DNA of 64,000 nucleotides from NCBI RefSeq assembly GCF_030162935.1, contig NZ_JASAUZ010000012.1, forward strand, positions 310,001 through 374,000. The letters are read 5' to 3'. Source of the stretch: Comamonas halotolerans. GTDB taxonomy: Bacteria > Pseudomonadota > Gammaproteobacteria > Burkholderiales > Burkholderiaceae_C. This document shows, in pieces, positions 1 to 8,310 of the stretch (the stretch's first letter is position 1; each line of letters starts with the position of its first letter). The translations under genes were made by a program, and so were the position numbers. The notes under the pieces are model-generated. The model saw only the letters and a program-made list of their open reading frames with translations, was not told where the DNA came from and searched no databases.

Positions 1-284
1 TGTCGCTACAGCCGCGTGGCGTGAACAAAGTGCACATTCGCTTTGGTGGCGGTTTGGCCCCAGAGTTCGTATCTGACCCGAAGGGACAGGAGTACATCGG
101 TCAGCTGAAAAAGCTGCTGGACGAAGTCAATGCAGAGGACCGCTTGGGTGTTGAGTCGGTGTTCCGCGGAGTGCAAGCACCACTTGCTGCACCTGGACAA
201 CTCAATCGTTTAGAGCGACCAAACTTCGACTTTGCGTGTTATTTGGCCAAGCGCCTCGCCGGGCATTTGGCAACGGTTGCGTGA
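1..284 (+). CDS. Rieske-type ring-hydroxylating oxygenase alpha subunit, C-terminal end (partial)
   Basis: The reading frame is open from base 3 to the stop at 284, so this is the 3' end of a gene that begins outside the window. The roughly 93 visible residues resemble the C-terminal tail of Rieske non-haem iron oxygenase large subunits: an acidic helix around EDRLGVESVFRGV, then a Pro/Gly turn and an aromatic tail ending in a short amphipathic helix. The Rieske and iron-binding parts are not visible, so the family call rests on the tail and on context. A complete oxygenase of this class lies at 4661 beyond the ABC importer. The ATP-binding gene starts 11 bases after this stop, so the two are probably co-transcribed. 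Confidence 0.6.
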   Translation, partial: SLQPRGVNKVHIRFGGGLAPEFVSDPKGQEYIGQLKKLLDEVNAEDRLGVESVFRGVQAPLAAPGQLNRLERPNFDFACYLAKRLAGHLATVA

Positions 285-295
285 AAGGGAGGCAC

Positions 296-1396
296 ATGTC
301 TGAGATGTCATCGCCCTTTATCGCCTTTCGGCAAATCGACAAAACCTACGACGGCAGTCAGTACGTGGTGCGCGGACTGAACCTGGAGGTAGCACGTGGT
401 GAATTCATTTCGTTGCTGGGTCCTTCCGGGTCTGGCAAAACGACCACATTGATGATGTTGGCGGGTTTTGAATCTCCGACTTTGGGTCACATCCTGATCG
501 ATGGTCAGCGCCTGGATGACAAGCCGCCGCACCAGCGTGATATCGGGATGGTGTTTCAGAACTATGCACTGTTCCCGCACCTGAGCATTGCCGACAACAT
601 TGCGTTTCCGCTGTCGGTGAGAAAAATCTCCAGGGCTGAACAAAAAACCAGGGTGCAGCGTGCGCTGGACATGGTGGAGCTGGGCCACCTGGCCAACCGA
701 CGTCCCACTCAGCTGTCTGGTGGTCAGCAGCAGCGCGTTGCATTGGCGCGAGCCTTGGTGTTTGAGCCCAAAGTCGTATTGATGGACGAACCATTGGGCG
801 CATTGGACAAGCGTCTGCGCGAGACCATGCAGTACGAAATCATGCGTCTGCACCGCGAGTTGGGTTTGACGATTGTTTACGTCACGCACGACCAGAGTGA
901 GGCGCTGACCATGTCAGACAGGGTCGCGGTTTTCTCCGAAGGCTATATCCAGCAATTGGCTCCCCCGTCCGAGCTGTATGAAAACCCGCGCAACGCGTTC
1001 GTCGCCAACTTTGTCGGTGAGAACAATGGTCTGCAGGGCCGCCTCGTGGAGATGTCTGACGATTGGGCGGTGATGCAACTGAGCGATGGCACCAGGGTAC
1101 GTGGGCGGCGCAGCGATGGCCTGCGTGCTGCGGGTGCGGCGACACTGGCCTTGCGCCCTGAGCGCACGCATTTAGGCACATTGCACAGCACTGACAGCAA
1201 TGTTCTTGGCGCCAAAGTCAGCAAGCTCATTTACTGCGGCGACCACTACCGCGTGGAACTGGCGTTGCCCAGCGGGCAACAGATCGTTGCCAAGCTATCC
1301 AACGACCAGCATGCCAGCTATCCCACCATTGGTGATGCCGTCACTGTCCACTGGCGGCCAGAAGACTGCAAGGTCCTGCACCAACCCACGGTTTGA
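296..1396 (+). CDS. ABC transporter ATP-binding protein, PotA type
   Basis: This is the cytoplasmic ATPase of an importer of the polyamine/opine/quaternary-amine class; it powers the two permeases encoded downstream. The product is 366 residues, the normal PotA length. It shows Walker A (GPSGSGKTT, about residues 42-50), a Q-loop (FQNYALFPH), the ABC signature LSGGQQQR, Walker B with the catalytic glutamate (VVLMDEPL) and the H-loop (YVTHDQ). About 120 C-terminal residues form a TOBE-type regulatory domain. I chose the ATG at 296 because AAGGGAGG precedes it; the frame stays open upstream to about 236 but would overlap the previous gene. It is the first gene of a potA-D-B-C order. Confidence 0.9.
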   Translation: MSEMSSPFIAFRQIDKTYDGSQYVVRGLNLEVARGEFISLLGPSGSGKTTTLMMLAGFESPTLGHILIDGQRLDDKPPHQRDIGMVFQNYALFPHLSIADNIAFPLSVRKISRAEQKTRVQRALDMVELGHLANRRPTQLSGGQQQRVALARALVFEPKVVLMDEPLGALDKRLRETMQYEIMRLHRELGLTIVYVTHDQSEALTMSDRVAVFSEGYIQQLAPPSELYENPRNAFVANFVGENNGLQGRLVEMSDDWAVMQLSDGTRVRGRRSDGLRAAGAATLALRPERTHLGTLHSTDSNVLGAKVSKLIYCGDHYRVELALPSGQQIVAKLSNDQHASYPTIGDAVTVHWRPEDCKVLHQPTV

Positions 1397-1459
1397 CTGA
1401 CTGCACAGCTCGTACCGAGTTCTTTTGCCAACCTTACCCATAACCCGAGGAAACTTGCT

Positions 1460-2512
1460 ATGTCACTACGCTCCCCTGCTCTGCGCGCCCTTGCTCTTGC
1501 GGTTACGGCCTGTGCTGGATGGACTGCTTCTGTCCACGCTGACACATTGTCGGTGGTGACCTTTGGTGGTGCTTATGAAGCCGCGGTCAAACCCGCGTAC
1601 TTTGAGCCCTTTACTGCGCAAACCAAGCATGAATTCACCTACCAGTCTTACAGCGGCGGACTGGCGAAGTTGCAAGCCATGGTGCAGGCCAGGAACGTGA
1701 CTTGGGACATTGTGGATCTGGAAGCCAGCGATGCCATGCGCGCTTGCGAAGAAGGTTTGCTGGAGCGCTTTGACAAAAAGCTGCTGGGTGACACGCAGGA
1801 CTTCTTGCCCGGCACCATCAGCGACTGCGCTGTGGCCAGCATGGTGTGGTCTACGGTGTATGCCTACGACAGCACCAAGATCAGCGGTTCGCCCACCAGC
1901 ATCCAAGACTTCTTTGACATCGAGACCTTCCCAGGCAAGCGTGGCATGCGCAAGTTAGCCAAGGGTACGTTGGAATGGGCGTTGATGGCTGACGGTGTGG
2001 CCCAGGACGACGTTTACAAAACGCTGGCAACCAAGGCTGGTGTGGAGCGTGCTTTCAAGAAGCTCGACACCATCAAGAACAGCATTGTGTGGTGGGATTC
2101 GGGCGCTCAGGCGCCGCAGCTGTTGGCTGATGGCGCAGTGGCCATGGTCGCAGCGTACAACGGTCGCATCTCGGATGCAGTGAAAAAAGATGGCAAGCCA
2201 TTTAAGGTTGTTTGGGATGCCCAGTTGTATGACTTCGAATGGTGGGGCGTTCCCAAAGGGGCCAAGAACGCCAAAGTGGCTGCTGAGTTCATTGCTTTTG
2301 CTTCGCAGCCGCAGCGTTATGCCGACCTGACCAATTACATCCCATATGCACCACCTCGTAAAAAGGCCATTGATCTGATTGATGCCGAACGCTTGAACGA
2401 CCTTCCGACAGCGCCTGCCAACTTCAAAAATTCTTTGCAAATTGACGCTGGTTTTTGGGCCGACAAGGGTGACTCGCTGGGCAAGCAGTTCCAAAACTGG
2501 CTGACCCGTTAA
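1460..2512 (+). CDS. Periplasmic solute-binding protein, PotD/PotF-like
   Basis: This is the extracytoplasmic receptor of the importer, 350 residues, typical for the PotD/PotF spermidine/putrescine-binding family (SBP_bac_8-like). It opens with a Sec signal peptide: a charged start, a hydrophobic core ALALAVTACAGW, and a likely cut after VHA near residue 27. The mature start, SVVTFGGAYEAAVK, is the usual first strand of this family. A GAGGAAA ribosome site precedes the ATG. The ligand cannot be read from sequence; neighbouring Rieske oxygenases suggest an amine or betaine-like compound rather than a housekeeping polyamine (inference). Confidence 0.88.
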   Translation: MSLRSPALRALALAVTACAGWTASVHADTLSVVTFGGAYEAAVKPAYFEPFTAQTKHEFTYQSYSGGLAKLQAMVQARNVTWDIVDLEASDAMRACEEGLLERFDKKLLGDTQDFLPGTISDCAVASMVWSTVYAYDSTKISGSPTSIQDFFDIETFPGKRGMRKLAKGTLEWALMADGVAQDDVYKTLATKAGVERAFKKLDTIKNSIVWWDSGAQAPQLLADGAVAMVAAYNGRISDAVKKDGKPFKVVWDAQLYDFEWWGVPKGAKNAKVAAEFIAFASQPQRYADLTNYIPYAPPRKKAIDLIDAERLNDLPTAPANFKNSLQIDAGFWADKGDSLGKQFQNWLTR

Positions 2513-2544
2513 GCGGAGTTACAGCAAAGACAGATCGATCGCCT

Positions 2545-3807
2545 ATGACTCCCGAACTCTCCATCCCAAGCACTCCTGAGGCATCAGCCCTGTCCGCCAC
2601 CCCTCCTGCGGAGCTTTATCGACGTGCCAGAAAGCGTGCAGCACGTGAGGCCTTCTTGCTTGCCTTACCACTGCTGCTCTTTTTGTTGGCTACGTTCATC
2701 GTGCCGATTGCGATGCTGCTGGCGCGTAGCGTGCAAAACCCGGAGATGCCAGAGTCGATGCCTCAGCTGACACAAGTGCTGCAGCGTTGGGATGGGGAGG
2801 GTGTGCCAGAGGAGGCAGTATTTGCTGCGCTGGCGACCGATCTGGCAGCCGCTGCCCAAGATGGCAGCTTGGGGACTGTCTCGCGGCGCATGAACTTCTA
2901 CCAGCCTGAAATGCGCAGCTTGCTGATGCGCTCGGCACGCAATCTACCTGAGCAAGCTCCTGCAACTTGGAAGGCTGTGTTGATCGACATCGACGAGCGC
3001 TGGGGTGAACACGAAACCTGGCGCTTGCTGCAACGCGCCACACAGACACCGACTGCAGACTATTTGCTCGAGGCTGTGGACGCCAAGATTGATGCCAGAG
3101 GATCAGTGGTTGCTGGTGATGCTGACAACGCGGTGTACCTAGATTCTTTTGGCCGCACGATTTGGATCAGCGCCGTGGTCACGCTGCTGTGTCTGCTGCT
3201 GGCCTACCCGGTGGCTTGGCGTTTGGCCACTTTGCCGCCAGCACGCAGCAGCAAGCTGATGCTGCTCGTGATCATCCCGTTTTGGACTTCGCTGCTGGTG
3301 CGCATCACTGCGTGGTACGTGATGCTGCAGCCCAGTGGCGTAGTGAACAGCTTTATGCAGAGCCTGAGCATTGTCAGTGAGCCGATTCCACTGATGTTCA
3401 ATCGCGTGGGTGTACTTATTGGCATGACACATGTGTTGCTGCCCTACATGATTTTGGCCATCTACTCGGTCATGAAAAATGTGCCACCCACCTATATGCG
3501 CGCTGCGCAGTCACTGGGTGCACACCCTGTGGTGGCGTTTGTGCGGGTTTACATGCCGCAGACCTTGCCGGGCGTGGGCGCAGGTTGCTTCTTGGTGTTT
3601 GTCATCGCCATGGGCTACTACATCACACCAGCGCTGCTGGGCGGAGCGGGTGACGAAATGATCAGCCAGCTGATCGCGCAGCAAACCAATGAACTGCTCA
3701 ACTGGGGGCTCGGAGGTGCTCTGTCGGCCTATCTGATGGTGTTCACGCTGGCGTTCTACCTGATCTTCAATCGACTCGTCGGTATTGACCGTCTGCGTCT
3801 GGGCTAA
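2545..3807 (+). CDS. ABC transporter permease, PotB-like, with long periplasmic insertion
   Basis: This is the first inner-membrane permease of the importer. It is 420 residues, while ordinary PotB proteins are near 280-300. The extra length lies between the first membrane segment (about residues 36-60) and the second (about 205-225): some 140 mostly polar, helix-rich residues that should face the periplasm. The C-terminal half is a standard permease core, including the EAA-type loop AAQSLGAHPVVAFVRVYMPQ that contacts the ATPase. The gene ends 13 bases before the next permease. Confidence 0.87.
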   Translation: MTPELSIPSTPEASALSATPPAELYRRARKRAAREAFLLALPLLLFLLATFIVPIAMLLARSVQNPEMPESMPQLTQVLQRWDGEGVPEEAVFAALATDLAAAAQDGSLGTVSRRMNFYQPEMRSLLMRSARNLPEQAPATWKAVLIDIDERWGEHETWRLLQRATQTPTADYLLEAVDAKIDARGSVVAGDADNAVYLDSFGRTIWISAVVTLLCLLLAYPVAWRLATLPPARSSKLMLLVIIPFWTSLLVRITAWYVMLQPSGVVNSFMQSLSIVSEPIPLMFNRVGVLIGMTHVLLPYMILAIYSVMKNVPPTYMRAAQSLGAHPVVAFVRVYMPQTLPGVGAGCFLVFVIAMGYYITPALLGGAGDEMISQLIAQQTNELLNWGLGGALSAYLMVFTLAFYLIFNRLVGIDRLRLG

Positions 3808-3820
3808 GTGGGAGGAGCAA

Positions 3821-4639
3821 ATGTCCGTTCTTCATCGCATTGACAACCGTCCGCTGTCTGCCAGGGTCGCACTTCGCTGGGCCAACTGGCAAACCGCTTT
3901 GGTATTGGCTTTCCTGATCGCGCCGTTGCTGGTGATCATTCCGCTGTCTTTTAACTCCAGCGCCTACTTTTCTTACCCCATGAGCGGTTTCTCTCTGCGG
4001 TGGTATGAGAAAGCGCTGCTCAGCCCAGAGTGGCAGCGCGCACTGCTCAACAGCCTGGGCATCGGCACTGTCTCCACCATCATTGCCACGGTGCTGGGTA
4101 CGTTGGCGGCGCTGGGTCTATCACGTGCCAACTTCCCATTCCGTGCACTGATCATGCCGCTGCTGATCTCGCCCATGATCATTCCGGTAGTGGTTGTGGC
4201 AGTGGGCTTTTATCTTGTGTTTGCCCCCTTGGGATTGAACGACACGTACTTGGGCGTGGTGCTGTCGCATGCGGCTTTGGGTACGCCTTTTGTGGTGATT
4301 ACCGTCAATGCATCGCTGCTGTCTTTTGACCGCAACCTGGTGCGTGCAGCGACCAGCTTGGGCGCTACGCCATGGACTGCGTTTCGCCGTGTCACGCTGC
4401 CAGTGATTTCCCCTGCTGTGGCTGCTGGTGCGATCTTTGCTTTTGCCACTTCGTTCGATGAAGTCATCGTCATCTTGTTCATTGGTGGTCCCGAGCAAAA
4501 CACCATCCCACGTGAAATGTGGAGCGGCATGCGTGACTCCATCGATCCATCGATCCTTGCCGTTGCCAGCTTGCTGACTGTATTCGCCGTTGCTCTGTTT
4601 GGCGCCATTCACTGGCTGCGCAGCCGTACAAATGGCTAA
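3821..4639 (+). CDS. ABC transporter permease, PotC-like
   Basis: This is the second membrane component of the importer, 272 residues with about six hydrophobic segments, the normal PotC size. The EAA-type cytoplasmic loop is seen as AATSLGATPWTAFRRVTLP. I chose the ATG at 3821 because GGAGGAG lies a few bases upstream; the frame extends back to 3785 but would overlap the previous gene. It is the last transporter gene; the second Rieske oxygenase starts 21 bases later, which suggests one transcript from base 1 or earlier through 5818. Confidence 0.88.
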   Translation: MSVLHRIDNRPLSARVALRWANWQTALVLAFLIAPLLVIIPLSFNSSAYFSYPMSGFSLRWYEKALLSPEWQRALLNSLGIGTVSTIIATVLGTLAALGLSRANFPFRALIMPLLISPMIIPVVVVAVGFYLVFAPLGLNDTYLGVVLSHAALGTPFVVITVNASLLSFDRNLVRAATSLGATPWTAFRRVTLPVISPAVAAGAIFAFATSFDEVIVILFIGGPEQNTIPREMWSGMRDSIDPSILAVASLLTVFAVALFGAIHWLRSRTNG

Positions 4640-4660
4640 GCCGGTTTCTCAGTCCTATTT

Positions 4661-5818
4661 ATGCACACCCCCAGCATGATTTCTTCTCACTCCCAAGAGC
4701 TACCTCCAGCAGACCCACAGCTGCTGTCGACTTTGCAGAAACTGGCACAACCCGGCGCACGCGCAACCCATGCCATGCCTGGTGCGTTCTATACCTCGAC
4801 GCAGTTCGCAGAGTTGGAGCGCAACAAGGTGTTCCGACGCAACTGGGTGTGCGTGGGGCACAGCGGGGAAATTCCCAATGTCGGTGATTACTACACCACG
4901 GATGTCGCCGGAGAGCCTTTGATTGTGCAAAGAGACGGCAAAGGCGACGTGCGCGTGATGTCCAACGTGTGTCGCCACCGCGGTAACCTGGTGGCAGCAG
5001 GCAAAGGCAATGCAAAGCTGCATGTCTGTGCCTACCACGCGTGGAGCTTTGAGATGGATGGCAAGCTCAAGCGTGCCCCCATGATGCAAAACAGCCCTTT
5101 GCTGGATACCGCACGCTGTGCTCTGCCCAACATGGCCACCACGGTTTGGCAGAACTTCATCTTTGTGAATCTGGATGGCAATGCGTCGCCACTGGATGAA
5201 ACACTGGCACCGCTGGAGCAGCATATTCGCAATTACCACCATGAAGAGCGTGGGCTGTATCACAGCACGGAAGAGATATGGCAGACCAACTGGAAGTGCT
5301 TGTCTGAGAACTTCATGGAGGGCTACCACCTTAACGCCACCCACCCGCGGACATTGCGCCCGGTGACACCGACGGAGCTGTGCGAATACGTCGAAGGCAA
5401 TGGCCACTTTTCCGCCTACCGGGCGCATTACACGCCAGAGTCTGCTCAGCGTGCGCCGCATCACCCAGATCTGAGCAAGGAAGAGCGACGCTTTAGCTTT
5501 TTGTTCAGCGTGTTCCCGAATTTGGTGGTGACCTATATGCCCCACCAAACCGTGTATTTGTGCCTGCGTCCCAAAACCGTGGACAGCGTGGCGATTCGTT
5601 GGGGGATTGCTGGCCACGAGCAAAATCCAGATGCCGAGAGTATTGCCAGATACGTGGCTTTTGCAGATGCTTTCAATGCCGAGGACCGCGCCAAACTGGA
5701 AACATTGCAAACCGGCATGCACTCTTCGTTCTACGAGCCAGGCCCTTTGGCTGCAGAGAACTTGGAAGGCACGCTGCGCGACTTTTACGCTTATATGGCC
5801 AAGCAGGTTTGCGATTGA
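4661..5818 (+). CDS. Rieske non-haem iron oxygenase, large (alpha) subunit
   Basis: This is an O2-dependent oxygenase that takes electrons from a reductase or ferredoxin through a Rieske centre. It has 385 residues. Rieske ligands are C104-x-H106 and C123-x2-H126. The mononuclear iron site is H223 and H228 in ENFMEGYHLNATHP. The residue that bridges the two metal centres in neighbouring subunits is Glu220; most family members have Asp there, and Glu is known in the carnitine oxygenase CntA. That points to a quaternary-amine or betaine-like substrate, but this is inference. No convincing ribosome site precedes the ATG at 4661; an ATG at 4676 is possible. A terminator follows at 5844. No beta subunit gene is adjacent. 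Confidence 0.9.
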   Translation: MHTPSMISSHSQELPPADPQLLSTLQKLAQPGARATHAMPGAFYTSTQFAELERNKVFRRNWVCVGHSGEIPNVGDYYTTDVAGEPLIVQRDGKGDVRVMSNVCRHRGNLVAAGKGNAKLHVCAYHAWSFEMDGKLKRAPMMQNSPLLDTARCALPNMATTVWQNFIFVNLDGNASPLDETLAPLEQHIRNYHHEERGLYHSTEEIWQTNWKCLSENFMEGYHLNATHPRTLRPVTPTELCEYVEGNGHFSAYRAHYTPESAQRAPHHPDLSKEERRFSFLFSVFPNLVVTYMPHQTVYLCLRPKTVDSVAIRWGIAGHEQNPDAESIARYVAFADAFNAEDRAKLETLQTGMHSSFYEPGPLAAENLEGTLRDFYAYMAKQVCD

Positions 5819-5843
5819 ATCTGCGCTAAAAATTGAGCATCTA

Positions 5844-5879
5844 AAAGACACCGGACGCATTAGCACCCGGTGTCTTTTT
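5844..5879 (+). terminator. Intrinsic terminator after the transporter/oxygenase operon
   Basis: AAAGACACCGG (5844-5854) pairs with CCGGTGTCTTT (5867-5877), and a short T run follows. It lies 25 bases after the oxygenase stop and closes the plus-strand operon. On the other strand it is also positioned to stop the M20 amidohydrolase transcript. Confidence 0.8.
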
Positions 5880-5972
5880 GCACTTGTAAATTGCCAAAGC
5901 ATTGACGTAGAGCGCAAATACAAAGCCTGCATCTGTACCAGATGCAGGCTTTACATGCCTTTATGGTCTTGC

Positions 5973-7157
5973 TTAAGGCAGTAGCTTGCCAGCAGCGTTG
6001 CGTGTTGCCAGTGACTCCATAAAATCCAAGCACTGCGATAGCTGACCAAAGGTGACGTACTCATCTGCTTTGTGCGCCTGCTCAATGCTGCCGGGACCGC
6101 ACACGACCGATGGCACCCCCATCGCTTGGAATAACCCCCCTTCCGTGCCAAATGACACGGTGCGTGTGGCGGTGTTGTTAGCAGCGGCGCATGCCAGCTC
6201 TTTGAGCCACGCTGCGGCAGAGTCGTCCGCCAGCGCTGGATAGTCGATCAAAGGCTCCCAATGAATCCCGCTGCCTGCGTGTATTTGGCGCATTTCGGGC
6301 ACCAAAGTCTGATCCGCATAGATACGAACCGTGTCGAATACCGCTTCGGGGTCATCACCTGGCAGGTTGCGAATTTCAAACTCCAGTTCTGCCTGATCCG
6401 GGATCACATTCAACGCAATTCCTCCGCTCAAACGTCCTGTGTGAATCGTTGTGTAAGGTGGAGTGAAAGTGCTGTTACGGGTGCCTCTTTCACGCAGATC
6501 ATGGCTGGTGCGCCGCAAGTAAGTGGTGAGCTCCGCAGCAAAGTCCACGGCGTTGACGCCCAGATGGGTCAGGGAAGAATGACCTGCCAAGCCTTTGACG
6601 CAGCAACGAAAAGCACGTTTGCCTTTGTGCGCCACTGCTACTTGCATGCTGGTTGGTTCACCAATGATGCATGCCATGGGCTTCACAGGCAAAGCGCTCA
6701 GGTGCGTCAACAAGCCTCGCACGCCCAGACAGCCAACTTCTTCGTCATAGCTCAGTGCAATGTGAATCGGGCAGTGCTGTGCAGTTGCTTTGTAGCGCGG
6801 CACCATCGCCAGCACAGCGGCAATAAAGCCTTTCATGTCAGCCGTGCCGCGGCCGATGACCCGGTCGGCTGCACGTGTCATTTGAAAGGCTGGTGTCGTC
6901 CACGGCTGGCCTGAGGCTGGCACCACATCGGTATGGCCGGAAAGGCACAGCCCAGGACGGTCCTGCGGGCCTATGGTGGCGTAGAGATTGGCTTTGGTGC
7001 CCTCTACGTTAGGAACCAGCGTACAGGCGATGCCTTGGCTGTCGAGCAGATCACGTACATAGTCAATCAAGGCCAGGTTCGACTCGCTGCTGCGGGTGTC
7101 AAAGGCAATGAGTCGCTCAAGAATGTTGAGCGTCGATCCAAGCATGGGGTGGGCCAT
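5973..7157 (-). CDS. M20 family amidohydrolase, acetylornithine deacetylase (ArgE)-like
   Basis: This is a zinc-dependent cytosolic hydrolase of the ArgE/DapE group that removes N-acyl groups from amino-acid-like substrates. It has 394 residues. Metal-site motifs are visible: LSGHTDVVP with the first His/Asp pair, GRGTADMKGF with the bridging Asp, and DEEVGC with the general-base glutamate pair. The ATG at 7157 is preceded by GAGGAG; the frame extends to 7187 but then overlaps the next gene. Clustering with DUF1028 and RidA proteins beside an oxygenase island suggests a catabolic deacylase rather than the arginine-biosynthesis enzyme. Confidence 0.85.
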   Translation of the reverse strand: MAHPMLGSTLNILERLIAFDTRSSESNLALIDYVRDLLDSQGIACTLVPNVEGTKANLYATIGPQDRPGLCLSGHTDVVPASGQPWTTPAFQMTRAADRVIGRGTADMKGFIAAVLAMVPRYKATAQHCPIHIALSYDEEVGCLGVRGLLTHLSALPVKPMACIIGEPTSMQVAVAHKGKRAFRCCVKGLAGHSSLTHLGVNAVDFAAELTTYLRRTSHDLRERGTRNSTFTPPYTTIHTGRLSGGIALNVIPDQAELEFEIRNLPGDDPEAVFDTVRIYADQTLVPEMRQIHAGSGIHWEPLIDYPALADDSAAAWLKELACAAANNTATRTVSFGTEGGLFQAMGVPSVVCGPGSIEQAHKADEYVTFGQLSQCLDFMESLATRNAAGKLLP

Positions 7158-7176
7158 CGGTAATAGCTCCTCGGGT

Positions 7177-7851
7177 TCAGGGATCACCGGGTACGCCGTA
7201 AGACGGCGCTTCCTTGGGATTGTGGGCGCGCGTCACATAGTCCTTCATCTGCGGCTGGTACTTGTGCCACAAGCCATACATGTCCTGCATGACGTTGTCG
7301 TCCGACCAGTCAACGCGAAGATCGACACAGGGCCACAGATCATGAGCATGCACTTTCATACCAGCCGAGTGCACCGGGCCCGCTTCGCCGCCAGCGGCCA
7401 AGCCCGCTTCCAGTGCTGCCAACAGCCGGTCTGCAATGAAAGCCTCTGGATTGCGCTCAAAGCCTTGGACCATAGCTTGCAGCACCTGGTCGTTGGCCAG
7501 CATGTTGCCAGCCGCCACGCAGTCGCTGCCTTGGGCTGTGGCCGTGATGCCTAAGCCTTGATTGCCGGTGAAGACTTCGGAATGGCCGGCGGTGTCCAGC
7601 ACAGCCAACTGGCGCCAGTCGATATGCGCACGGGCGCTGGTGAGCTGGGTAATGACGCCGCGAGCGCCAAATCCTTGCTCCAGCAGCTTCAAGCCTAAGA
7701 TGCCGAGCACTGGATCGGTGACGTTTTGCGACATCACCACGCCTTGCGCACTGGTCCATAAACAGCGGCTGGCAACTGCTGGACTTGAGCTGCTGATGAT
7801 GCCGCCCATCGCGCCGGTGCGTGTGCACCGGCCTGCAAGGGAAATGGTCAT
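7177..7851 (-). CDS. DUF1028 family protein (putative Ntn-type hydrolase)
   Basis: The protein has 224 residues and matches the DUF1028 family, thought to be N-terminal-nucleophile-like hydrolases of unknown substrate. Visible landmarks are the N-terminal MTISLAGRCTRTGAMGGIISSSSPAVASR region, written here as MTISLAGRCTRTGAMGGI then SSSSPAVASR, the middle LTSARAHIDWRQLAVLD, and GNQGLGITA ahead of GNMLAND. The biochemical function of the family is not established to my knowledge. It sits in a tight minus-strand run, 12 bases after RidA and about 19 bases before the M20 hydrolase, and is probably co-transcribed with both. Confidence 0.8.
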   Translation of the reverse strand: MTISLAGRCTRTGAMGGIISSSSPAVASRCLWTSAQGVVMSQNVTDPVLGILGLKLLEQGFGARGVITQLTSARAHIDWRQLAVLDTAGHSEVFTGNQGLGITATAQGSDCVAAGNMLANDQVLQAMVQGFERNPEAFIADRLLAALEAGLAAGGEAGPVHSAGMKVHAHDLWPCVDLRVDWSDDNVMQDMYGLWHKYQPQMKDYVTRAHNPKEAPSYGVPGDP

Positions 7852-7863
7852 ATGGAAACTGCC

Positions 7864-8283
7864 TTAGCGTTGATCCGGAATCACGGCAGTGGCGTCGATT
7901 TCGACCAGCCACTCAGGGCGTGCCAAGGCCGAAACTACGATGCCGGTGGACACGGGGAATACGCCCTTGAGCCAGCGACCGACCACGTTGTAGACCGTTT
8001 CGCGGTAGCGTACATCGACCACATAAATGGTGATCTTGCAGATGTGAGTCAACTCGCTGCCGGACTCTTCAAGCAGCATCTTGATGTTGGCCATCGCTTT
8101 CTCGGTTTGGGCTTCCACGTCACCAATGCCAACGGATTCTCGTGTGTCCAAATCCTGGCCGATTTGGCCACGCAAAAACACGATATTGTTGGCCACCACG
8201 GCTTGGCACAGGTCGTTGTCCAGCTTCTGTTCAGGGTAGGTGTCGCGTGTGTTGAACTTGCGAATACGGGTATGGGTGGTCAT
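7864..8283 (-). CDS. RidA/YjgF family enamine/imine deaminase
   Basis: This small cytosolic protein of 139 residues belongs to the Rid superfamily, which hydrolyses reactive enamine/imine intermediates released during amino-acid or amine breakdown. Typical segments are VFLRGQIGQDL, the helix TEKAMANIKMLLEESG, and the C-terminal strand WLVEIDATAVIP. The conserved substrate-binding Arg of RidA proper is not obvious in the usual place, so it may be one of the other Rid subgroups. It lies between the flavin monooxygenase and the DUF1028 gene in one minus-strand run. Confidence 0.82.
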   Translation of the reverse strand: MTTHTRIRKFNTRDTYPEQKLDNDLCQAVVANNIVFLRGQIGQDLDTRESVGIGDVEAQTEKAMANIKMLLEESGSELTHICKITIYVVDVRYRETVYNVVGRWLKGVFPVSTGIVVSALARPEWLVEIDATAVIPDQR

Positions 8284-8310
8284 GACTTACTCCAGGGAAA
8301 AATTCGTGAT

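Noticed and set aside
4700-5932. A 410-residue minus-strand open frame opposite the Rieske oxygenase
   Set aside because: The plus strand carries intact Rieske and iron motifs; the antisense frame has none and runs over a terminator.
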